From Holosporales bacterium (GTDB taxonomy: Bacteria; Pseudomonadota; Alphaproteobacteria; UBA3830; JAIRMZ01): a DNA stretch of 7,676 nt. The stretch lies in contig JAITIJ010000030.1 in NCBI GenBank assembly GCA_031279495.1, positions 1 through 7,676 on the forward strand, written 5' to 3'. The notes below the pieces were generated by a model. That model searched no databases, was not told the DNA's origin, and saw nothing but the letters and a program-made list of their open reading frames with translations. The translations under genes were made by a program, and so were the position numbers. Below, one piece after another: positions 1 through 5,513 of this stretch. Position 1 is the stretch's first letter; every line of letters starts with the position of its first letter.

Positions 1-2
1 GC

Positions 3-199
3 CTTGTTCACTCTTCATCCATCCTTTTTCATTTGGCCCTTTTTTCATACAGAAGGCTCAATCCTTTAGAAGATCTTGTCAGAAGAGCTCTGCATCCTCT
101 TTTAAAGGAATGGCTTGAGAAGTACTTCCTGACATTGTTGAGACCGTCGTTACTCGCGAAGTTCAGGTCCTTACAAAGAAATTAACCGCGCAGGATTAG
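3..199 (+). pseudogene. PopZ-like (DUF2497) C-terminal remnant, frame-broken, 5' end outside window
   Basis: Frame 3 reads PLEDLVRRALHPLLKEWLEK up to about position 127. This matches the conserved C-terminal segment of the alphaproteobacterial DUF2497/PopZ family (pattern LEDLVxxxLxPxLKEWLD). That frame then turns into unrelated sequence. The expected continuation, DIVETVVTREVQVLTKKL followed by AQD and a TAG at 197-199, is in frame 2 from 131. One base added in the run TTCCTGAC (about 125-129) would join the halves as KYFPDIVETVV. A second shift may lie near 61-68: frame 1 gives EGSIL and then a stop exactly where frame 3 begins PLEDLV, and one extra T in the T-run would fuse them. PopZ is a polar scaffold protein that anchors centromere-partition complexes. 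If the breaks are real, this copy has lost its oligomerising C-terminus. The family call rests on motif memory. A base-calling error is the main alternative, although six long genes elsewhere in the window are intact. Confidence 0.66.
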
Positions 200-255
200 G
201 CATTTTGCGGGAAGATAAAGGTGGGTATGGACGAGGATGAGCAAAGTTCGTTACG

Positions 256-492
256 TCAAGGCTTCCTCTCGGGATCTTTTTGTTTCCTGAACAGTTCGAT
301 AAAGGTTTTAGGAATATTCTGTAACACATTCGGTTGTGCAATAAAGTATTGCAAAGCCCTTGTCTTCTCATCGAGGTCTCTATTATTGTGCAATATTTCC
401 AACGCCTGTTCATTAGTTAACATCGCTTCCGCTCGTTTGCAGAAAGCGCTTGCAAGAACCACTGCAGCGACTATTATCCAATACTTTCTTAT
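256..492 (-). CDS. Small putative exported protein, apparent AUA start
   Basis: I recognise no family. The reading frame has no ATG, GTG or TTG before a GTG at 462. That GTG would begin inside a hydrophobic stretch and has no ribosome binding site. An ATA at 492-490 lies 6 nt after AGAGAGG. Starting there gives 78 residues with a classical signal peptide: RKYW, then the hydrophobic core IIVAAVVLASAF, then CKRAEA, where AEA is a plausible signal peptidase I site. The Cys is not in a good lipobox (SAFC). The mature part, about 55 residues, is hydrophilic and probably helical (MLTNEQALEILHNNRDLDEK), with a basic tail ending KDPERKP. It lies downstream of the hairpin terminator at 596-627, so it is probably transcribed separately from the phospholipase gene. 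It converges on the popZ-like remnant. If AUA is not used, the next clean start is the ATG at 423-421, giving a leaderless protein of about 55 residues. Confidence 0.6.
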   Translation of the reverse strand: MRKYWIIVAAVVLASAFCKRAEAMLTNEQALEILHNNRDLDEKTRALQYFIAQPNVLQNIPKTFIELFRKQKDPERKP

Positions 493-505
493 GTTTTTCC
501 TCTCT
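490..505 (-). promoter_or_regulatory. Shine-Dalgarno sequence and AUA start codon of the small exported-protein gene
   Basis: On the minus strand the sequence reads AGAGAGG (505-499), then AAAAAC (498-493), then ATA (492-490). A purine-rich Shine-Dalgarno element at 6-nt spacing, directly before a perfect signal-peptide n-region, decides the start in favour of the non-canonical ATA. In-frame codons back to the TGA stop upstream include only CTG as another near-cognate candidate. Confidence 0.55.
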
Positions 506-595
506 TTATTCAGTAATTCCAGTAAACAATCGCAACTGTATCAATTGTAAAGAGAACCTACTAACAAATTCTTGCTGCAACTTCCTTCGCTATAT

Positions 596-627
596 AAAAA
601 GAGGGCCTGCGCACAAGCCCTCTTTTT
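596..627 (-). terminator. Rho-independent terminator after the patatin-like gene
   Basis: AAAAAGAGGGC (596-606) and GCCCTCTTTTT (617-627) form a perfect 11-bp stem around a 10-nt loop. It lies 18 nt beyond the stop codon of the phospholipase gene. Read on the minus strand, the stem ends in a T-tract. The symmetry also gives a T-tract on the plus strand, so it could work in both directions, though no plus-strand gene ends here. Confidence 0.88.
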
Positions 628-645
628 CTAGCATAAGATTGCGTT

Positions 646-1707
646 TTAGGATATAAACAAATCACCCATAGGCGCTGTTGTCTCAACTCCGATTTTGTCG
701 AAATTCTCAGCAATCCACTTTTCTGCCGCTTTATACCCAGCAGCAAACAGATAGTCGATAAATTTCTTGTCAGTGTTTAATTTCGACGACCAGCCAAGGT
801 CTTGAAAGGCCGCTTCATCTTGAATCAAATGCATGTGTAGATGCTTGATCTTTGTCGGGTCGATGAGTCCATCCTCAATCAACTTGGTGATGAAGTGAAT
901 GGACCGCATCTCACGCAGAATCGACGTGTTGTTCGTGATCTCGTTTAAGCGATCACCGATCTCGCCCGCTGTCGTGGGCAATCTGTTGCGGTGCGTTGGG
1001 TTCAGCTTAATTACTAAAATATCTGGCGTTTCGCATTCGTAAATAAGCGGGTAAATCACCGGATTGCCAATGAAGCCGCCGTCCCAATAGTACTCTCCGT
1101 TGACCATCACCGCCGCATGAATCGTGGGCAAGCATGCTGTTGCTAACAAAGCTTCTGGACAGAATTCCTCTGTCTTGAAAACTTTGATCTTACCCGTATA
1201 CACATGCGTTGACGACATAAATATCTTGTGCTCGGTGTTTTTCCGGATCTTCTCGAAGTCAAACACTTTCATGATAAGGTCTTTAAGGGGATCGAGACCC
1301 ATCGGATTGTACTGATATGGAGATAAGAACTTCAGCATCAGATCGAACAAAACAAACGATGGTGTGTTCTGCATGGTGAATTTATTCAACATCTGATCAA
1401 TAGGGCCCGGCTTGAGCGTACTTGTCTTTCCAGACTCGATTAAAGCTTCCCAATAAGTTCTCAAAACACGACGTGCACCTTCGTTGCCTCCTTCTAGCAA
1501 TCCCTGAACGGTACCAGCGGCATTCATCGCGCCAGCACTTGCGCCTGTTACACCTTCGATAGTGAAACGGCCATCTTCAAATAAACGATCTAAAACACCC
1601 CAAGTAAAAGCGCCGTGAGCGCCTCCACCTTGCATGGCTATAGAAATCGTCTTCTTGCCATCTTTGCGCGTAGCTAATCGAGATGGCTCTGGTGGATGTG
1701 TGAGCAT
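646..1707 (-). CDS. Patatin-like phospholipase (353 aa)
   Basis: This is a predicted lipid acyl hydrolase of the patatin family, which cleaves acyl chains from phospholipids with a Ser-Asp dyad. The oxyanion-hole loop is GGGAHGAF (27-34). The nucleophile elbow is GASAG (55-59), making Ser57 the nucleophile. The catalytic Asp is in DGG (209-211), so Asp209. All the signature elements are in order and properly spaced, and the length suits the stand-alone bacterial enzymes. No signal peptide or membrane segment is visible, so the protein is cytosolic or exported by a signal-independent route. The start is well supported: AGGGAG lies 6 nt before the ATG. A 125-nt gap separates it from folA upstream, and a strong terminator follows, so it is probably its own unit or the tail of the operon. 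Secreted patatin enzymes are used by several intracellular bacteria, while others are housekeeping lipid-turnover enzymes. The sequence does not tell which applies. No convincing promoter was found in 1708-1832. Confidence 0.93.
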   Translation of the reverse strand: MLTHPPEPSRLATRKDGKKTISIAMQGGGAHGAFTWGVLDRLFEDGRFTIEGVTGASAGAMNAAGTVQGLLEGGNEGARRVLRTYWEALIESGKTSTLKPGPIDQMLNKFTMQNTPSFVLFDLMLKFLSPYQYNPMGLDPLKDLIMKVFDFEKIRKNTEHKIFMSSTHVYTGKIKVFKTEEFCPEALLATACLPTIHAAVMVNGEYYWDGGFIGNPVIYPLIYECETPDILVIKLNPTHRNRLPTTAGEIGDRLNEITNNTSILREMRSIHFITKLIEDGLIDPTKIKHLHMHLIQDEAAFQDLGWSSKLNTDKKFIDYLFAAGYKAAEKWIAENFDKIGVETTAPMGDLFIS

Positions 1708-1832
1708 GTCATTCTCCCTATATTTTGTCTATATGAAGAGTAATACACGCATAACGTTAACAATTTGCTAATCTCCGCATAAATATGTAAAAGAAGAGCC
1801 TTTGCTGCGTTTTTCTTTGGCCTCTCGCTCTG

Positions 1833-2300
1833 CTAAGGAGCGTTGTTTCCTAAACCAAGCAAGAAATCCGCTTGTGGTGTGCTGCGCAGAACATACAGAG
1901 AAAAGGCTTCTAAAAGAGCGGTTTTTAGAAAGCAATCGGCATCATACGACAGATGCATGCGTGTAAGATACAAACGATCAACATATCTTTGTGATAGTGC
2001 TTCGTTATAAACCATAGCTCCACCGATAATCCAGGCATCAGGATAGCGAACAAGAGCCTCTTCTAAAGTTGAGAAAACGTTAGCACCAGGAAGATATGAA
2101 CAAGAACGAGAAAGGACAACGAGTGTTTTTTTCAGAAAAGCATGTCGTGGCAGGGTCAAAAACGTCTTACGTCCCATAATAACAGCAGCATGATACGTTT
2201 TTTGATGGAAAAAGGCGCGATCTTCTGGAAAACTCCACGGAATTGCATTTTTCTTTGCCACTCCCCAACTCTTGTCGACAATGGCAATAAGCGCAGCCAT
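1833..2300 (-). CDS. folA: Dihydrofolate reductase
   Basis: DHFR reduces dihydrofolate to tetrahydrofolate with NADPH and is the target of trimethoprim. From the ATG at 2300 the protein is 155 residues, close to the usual 160. It opens MAALIAIVDKSWGVAKKNAI, followed by PWSFPED. Trp22 and the substrate-binding Asp27 fall at the same numbers as in the E. coli enzyme. The NADPH-binding segment VIMGRKTF is present, followed by VLSR, IIGGAMVY (family GG-containing turn) and the C-terminal YLTR...YDADCFL segment. The frame extends upstream to a GTG at 2342, inside folE, but that adds 14 residues with no DHFR homology, so the ATG is preferred. That ATG comes 1 nt after the folE stop (TAAAATG) with no clear Shine-Dalgarno sequence, which implies reinitiation after folE. 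It is the last gene of the operon. Confidence 0.95.
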   Translation of the reverse strand: MAALIAIVDKSWGVAKKNAIPWSFPEDRAFFHQKTYHAAVIMGRKTFLTLPRHAFLKKTLVVLSRSCSYLPGANVFSTLEEALVRYPDAWIIGGAMVYNEALSQRYVDRLYLTRMHLSYDADCFLKTALLEAFSLYVLRSTPQADFLLGLGNNAP

Positions 2301-2301
2301 T

Positions 2302-2844
2302 TTAAAGGTGGCACGTGCGTAGAAATTCCTCTCTAAGCGCACGGTCAGAACAGAAAACGCCGGAAAAATGGCGCGTTACAAGCTGTGCTTCGTTCTTTTT
2401 AACGCCGCGTTGCGAGATGCAGAAATGTTCAGCCACGATGCTTGTGGCAGCGCCTGCTGGCTTCAGGATTTCGTCCAAAGCACGCACAATATTTACTGTC
2501 AAACGCTCTTGCAAATGCAACCTATTGGCAAAACAATCGACGAGACGTGCCAATTTGCTAGCTCCTATTATTTTCTCGTTTGGAACATATCCCACGTACG
2601 CATGGCCCACAATCGGCAGCATATGATGCTCGCACATAGAGGTGAATGGGATGGCGCGCAGTACAACCATTTCAGATGCAGGGGCCTCATATAAGGCCTC
2701 TCCAACCAGCTGCCGTGGTGACTGCGCATAGCCACGAAAAAGCTCTTCATAAGACTTTGCTACACGATGTGGTGTTTTTTGCAGACGCGCTGCACCGGGT
2801 TCTAATGCCTCCAAAATTTCTTGAATGTTCTTCTCGATAGTCAT
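2302..2844 (-). CDS. folE: GTP cyclohydrolase I
   Basis: The enzyme converts GTP to 7,8-dihydroneopterin triphosphate, the first step of folate synthesis, as a zinc-dependent toroidal oligomer. At 180 residues it is a compact, core-only form of the family. Visible motifs are TPHRVAKSYEELFRGY (24-39), the zinc and active-site block SMCEHHMLP (69-77), GASKLARLVDCFANRL (94-109), LQERLT (111-116) and AEHFCISQRGVKK (138-150). Zinc ligands are predicted as Cys71, His74 and Cys142, with His73 as the catalytic histidine, so the enzyme should be active. The ATG is preceded by AAGGA at 7-nt spacing. It starts 13 nt after engB ends and stops 1 nt before folA, placing the first enzyme of the pterin branch next to the final reductase. 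The other folate genes (folB, folK, folP, folC) and thyA are not in the window. Confidence 0.96.
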   Translation of the reverse strand: MTIEKNIQEILEALEPGAARLQKTPHRVAKSYEELFRGYAQSPRQLVGEALYEAPASEMVVLRAIPFTSMCEHHMLPIVGHAYVGYVPNEKIIGASKLARLVDCFANRLHLQERLTVNIVRALDEILKPAGAATSIVAEHFCISQRGVKKNEAQLVTRHFSGVFCSDRALREEFLRTCHL

Positions 2845-2857
2845 TAGCGTTCCTTTA

Positions 2858-3490
2858 TCAGCAGCACATATAAATGGCGTGTTGCACTTCTTTAATGCCG
2901 GTGCGTTTTATCGCGCTTGTTTCCAAACATGAGGGAAGAATAGCACTGTAGCAAGAGGCTGCACACGCAAACTTCTCTTTAGCACACTGACACTCTTCCT
3001 CTGTGGCTTTGTCGGATTTGGTGAACACACATTGATAAGTGACAGCCGCTTCATCAAGAAAAGCCATTAACACGCGATCACTTTCCTTAAAGCCATGACG
3101 ACTATCGACAAGCAGAAACACGCGCTTAAGCATTGGGCGATCTTTTAGATATCCCGCAATGAGAGCATCCCACAAAGCGCGCGTTCTACGAGAAACGGCG
3201 GCAAAACCGTATCCTGGAAGGTCTACAAGGTAAAGACACCCATCCAGTTCAAAGAAATTGATCTGCTGCGTGTGCCCAGGATGACGCGAGGTGCGTACGA
3301 GCGTTTTTCGGCCCAGCAGTGCATTAATAAGGCTAGATTTACCGACATTCGAGCGACCAACAAACGCGACCTCGGAAAGAGAGGATGGCGGCAATTGGTC
3401 CAGCTGCGCTGCTCCGGCTACAAAATGGCAAGGCCGCGCGAAGAGGGCAGAGGCCTCATCCTGCTGCACGGCCGCTGTTGTCGTTTCCAT
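2858..3490 (-). CDS. engB: Ribosome biogenesis GTPase YihA/YsxC (EngB)
   Basis: EngB is a small TRAFAC-class GTPase needed for late assembly of the 50S ribosomal subunit. All the G-motifs are visible: G1 GRSNVGKS (45-52), a G2 region TSRHPGHTQ (67-75) characteristic of EngB, G3 DLPGYG (90-95), G4 TKSD (157-160) and G5 ETSA (190-193). The 210-residue length is normal. The ATG lies 9 nt after the yidC stop with only a weak purine run (AGACGG), so translation is probably coupled to yidC. The C-terminal third is unusually rich in cysteine (Cys154, 168, 176, 180, 188, and a terminal Cys209-Cys210). I know of no family-wide role for these. The gene follows yidC as in most alphaproteobacteria, but is itself followed by folE instead of the more usual argB. 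Confidence 0.95.
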   Translation of the reverse strand: METTTAAVQQDEASALFARPCHFVAGAAQLDQLPPSSLSEVAFVGRSNVGKSSLINALLGRKTLVRTSRHPGHTQQINFFELDGCLYLVDLPGYGFAAVSRRTRALWDALIAGYLKDRPMLKRVFLLVDSRHGFKESDRVLMAFLDEAAVTYQCVFTKSDKATEEECQCAKEKFACAASCYSAILPSCLETSAIKRTGIKEVQHAIYMCC

Positions 3491-3499
3491 CCGTCTGTT

Positions 3500-5215
3500 T
3501 TATCTACGCGAGGTTTTGACTTGATGCCGTTCATCCAGCCTTGTGACAACCCATTGTTGAAAGATCGACAGAATGTTGCTCCACGTCCAGTACATCACCA
3601 ATCCTGCTGGTAGCCGCGCCATCATAACGGTGAACATAATAGGCATGAATAGGAACACTTTGGCTTGTGCTGGGTCCGCGGGTGGCGGACTCATCTTTTG
3701 CTGAACAAACATAGTAGCGCCCATAAAGATCGGCCAAATGCCCACTTGCAAGAACTCAAATGGCGTCCATGGAATCAATCCAAACAGGTTCGTTATCAAA
3801 AGAGGGTCCGGAGCAGATAAATCCCGAATCCACCACATAGCAGCGTGGCGCATCTCAATAGAAACAAGGAACACTTTGTAAAGGGCAAACAGCACCGGAA
3901 ACTGCACCAGCTGGGGCAAGCACCCGCCCACAGGATTTACCTTTTCTCTTTTATAGAGAGCCATAAGCTCTTGGCTAAGGCGTTGCTTGTCATTCTCATA
4001 GTTCTTTTGAATGGTTTGTACCTTAGGCTGTAGTTTTCGCATGCGGCTCATAGCACGATACGACCGGTTCGCCAGCGGAAAAAGCAAAAGCTTAATAAGA
4101 ATCGTAAGCAGAATAATGCACACTCCCATATTACCGCCGAAAAAGTCTTTCATATAGACCAATGCATAGAACAAAGGACGTGTAAGGAAGTAGAAATAGC
4201 CGAAATCGATTGCCAAATCGAAGTGCTTAATACCGAGCTGATCTTCGTATTTGTCAAGAAGCTGAACGTTTTTCGCCCCGATATAGAAATGATAGACGGA
4301 TTCTATGGTTTCACCAGGAGCGACGGTCATCGCATTGCCGTGTGCATCCACACGATAATGCTGCGTTTCCGGAATATATTGATAGCGTATTGTTTGCGCC
4401 TTTCCAGATTCTGCTAGAAAGGCCACCAGCCAGTACTTCTCCGTAATGCCAGCCCACCCGCCATTTTCCGAAGGGAAAGCCACACTTCCTTCATGCTGCA
4501 TTTTTTCAAAGCTTTTTTCCTCTAATGCGCTATGGATGAAACCGACGGCACCTTCGTGGAAAGTCCACTGCCCTTTGATATCTGTTTCCGGCACTCCTTC
4601 TATCGCAGCTAAGGGTGTAACCGTAATGGGTTTAGCAGAGTTATTAAGGATGCGCTGCTTTATGGTCAGAAGAAAATGCTTATCAACACTCAGAATGCGC
4701 TCAAAGGTTACCCCTTGTTCGTTGTTCCACGTTAGCGTCACCGGTGCATCGGGTTTAAGAACAGATGCAGAGGCGGTCCACAAGGCTGCATTATCTGGAA
4801 GAGAAGTCGTATCGTCCTGTGCAACCCACTCGAAGGTGATAAAAAACGGACGTTTTTCTGTTCCATTTGAAAGAAGGCGTATAGAAGCACTCTTAGAATC
4901 AACATCTTGGCGGAAATTTTTTAACTCAAGATCATCAAGGCGCATACCGCGTAGCGCAAAAGACCCCTTAAGTTCTGGAGCATCAATAGATAAGCGAGGA
5001 GAAGAAACCGACAACACCTCTTCGGTCTGTTTTGATTGTCCCGCAGAGGGAAGAATTAGTCCTGTCGGCTGTGGATTAGAAGCATGTGTCGTCGCGAGTG
5101 TGCGATGCTGATACTCTTGCGGTAGCGGTTGTTCTGGTACAAAGAAATACTGCCATCCTATAAAAATCAAAATGCTTAACGTTACAGCAATAAGCAGATT
5201 TTTATTCTCATCCAC
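3500..5215 (-). CDS. yidC: Membrane protein insertase YidC
   Basis: YidC inserts and folds inner-membrane proteins, alone or with SecYEG. The 571-residue protein has the Gram-negative form. An N-terminal anchor (LLIAVTLSILIFIGWQYFFV, 7-26) is followed by a short linker and a periplasmic beta-sandwich domain to about residue 320. The conserved insertase core covers about 335-560. In the core, TM2 (about 366-381, containing TILIKLLLFP) carries Lys375 where E. coli uses an Arg in the hydrophilic groove, as is common in alphaproteobacteria. The cytoplasmic coiled-coil hairpin (about 388-425) and the segment NPVGGCLPQLVQFPVLFALY (427-446) follow. The tail is basic (HQVKTSRR). The start is a GTG. 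GGAG lies 11 nt upstream, a rather long spacing, and no better start is seen. It is the first gene of the operon, behind the promoter at 5312-5340. The customary upstream rpmH-rnpA are absent; phaC lies divergently instead. Confidence 0.97.
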   Translation of the reverse strand: MDENKNLLIAVTLSILIFIGWQYFFVPEQPLPQEYQHRTLATTHASNPQPTGLILPSAGQSKQTEEVLSVSSPRLSIDAPELKGSFALRGMRLDDLELKNFRQDVDSKSASIRLLSNGTEKRPFFITFEWVAQDDTTSLPDNAALWTASASVLKPDAPVTLTWNNEQGVTFERILSVDKHFLLTIKQRILNNSAKPITVTPLAAIEGVPETDIKGQWTFHEGAVGFIHSALEEKSFEKMQHEGSVAFPSENGGWAGITEKYWLVAFLAESGKAQTIRYQYIPETQHYRVDAHGNAMTVAPGETIESVYHFYIGAKNVQLLDKYEDQLGIKHFDLAIDFGYFYFLTRPLFYALVYMKDFFGGNMGVCIILLTILIKLLLFPLANRSYRAMSRMRKLQPKVQTIQKNYENDKQRLSQELMALYKREKVNPVGGCLPQLVQFPVLFALYKVFLVSIEMRHAAMWWIRDLSAPDPLLITNLFGLIPWTPFEFLQVGIWPIFMGATMFVQQKMSPPPADPAQAKVFLFMPIMFTVMMARLPAGLVMYWTWSNILSIFQQWVVTRLDERHQVKTSRR

Positions 5216-5311
5216 GATGATATAATCTCCAAAGTTCTGTTACCATTCCTGGTAGCCTCTATTACTTTTCGACAAAAACCGACATCTTTGTGAAGATCTT
5301 GAATCCCTCTT

Positions 5312-5340
5312 CTTATAAAGGATCAATGTATCCTTGCCAA
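5312..5340 (-). promoter_or_regulatory. Sigma70-like promoter of the yidC-engB-folE-folA operon
   Basis: On the minus strand TTGGCA (5340-5335) and TATAAG (5317-5312) each match the sigma70 consensus at five of six positions and are separated by exactly 17 bp. Transcription would start near 5305, giving a leader of about 90 nt before the GTG of yidC. No other pair of this quality was found in the region. Confidence 0.68.
5318..5335. repeat. Inverted repeat in the yidC promoter spacer, possible operator
   Basis: AAGGAT (5318-5323) and ATCCTT (5330-5335) are perfect 6-bp arms around CAATGT. They fill the 17-bp spacer of the predicted yidC promoter and touch the -35 box. This is a typical place for a dimeric repressor or a spacer-twisting activator. 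No binding family is identified. Confidence 0.5.
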
Positions 5341-5376
5341 GAGAGATTTCTTTTCCTCGACGCCTCTTCTGGCAAG
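5333..5376. repeat. Bulged 11-bp inverted repeat (hairpin) upstream of phaC and yidC
   Basis: CTTGCCAAGAG (5333-5343) can pair with CTCTT (5364-5368) plus GGCAAG (5371-5376), leaving a 2-nt CT bulge and a 20-nt loop. One arm covers the -35 box of the yidC promoter. There is no T-tract after it on either strand, so it is not a simple terminator. It might be a DNA-level protein site or part of a phaC leader. Confidence 0.4.
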
Positions 5377-5485
5377 CTCTGTTGTCTTTGTCTTCTACCT
5401 TCCCCCTCAAAAAATAAAAACAAGCCGAGCGAGAGAATCTCAAAACGAAAAATAGTAAAGAAGGGCGTTCAGGGAATATTAACCT

Positions 5486-5501
5486 TTCTTGTTTACAAGA
5501 A
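5486..5501. promoter_or_regulatory. 16-bp palindrome just before phaC, possible operator
   Basis: TTCTTGTTTACAAGAA consists of two perfect 7-bp arms (TTCTTGT, ACAAGAA) around TT. It ends 12 nt before the ATG of phaC. The position suits a repressor site or a short leader hairpin near the ribosome binding region. It does not look like the TGC-rich sites described for PHA regulators of the PhaR type. Confidence 0.45.
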
Positions 5502-5513
5502 CGGCTTGAAGCA

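Larger units (their letters stand above)
5216..5513. other. Divergent intergenic region between yidC and phaC
   Basis: These 298 bp have no supported gene. Open frames that cross them run on through the 5' part of phaC in other frames and resemble nothing. The stretch holds the yidC promoter with its internal inverted repeat, a bulged hairpin at 5333-5376, and the palindrome before phaC. No RNase P protein motif was found, and there is no tRNA-like cloverleaf. No good -35/-10 pair was seen facing phaC. Confidence 0.7.

Noticed and set aside
221..550. Plus-strand open frame of 109 codons
   Set aside because: It runs antisense over the small exported-protein gene, its translation resembles no family, and it has no ribosome binding site.
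1708..1832. Promoter or terminator between folA and the patatin-like gene
   Set aside because: AT-rich hexamers such as TATAGA lack a partner at proper spacing. The hairpin CGCTC/GAGCG at the end of folA is only 5 bp and has no T-tract close behind it.
2301..2342. Longer start (GTG at 2342) for dihydrofolate reductase
   Set aside because: The extra 14 residues lie inside folE and lie before the normal DHFR N-terminus. The ATG at 2300 aligns exactly with family numbering.
4446..5111. Plus-strand open frame of 221 codons
   Set aside because: It is wholly antisense to the periplasmic domain of yidC. The long opening reflects yidC codon structure, and the translation is low-complexity and unlike known proteins.
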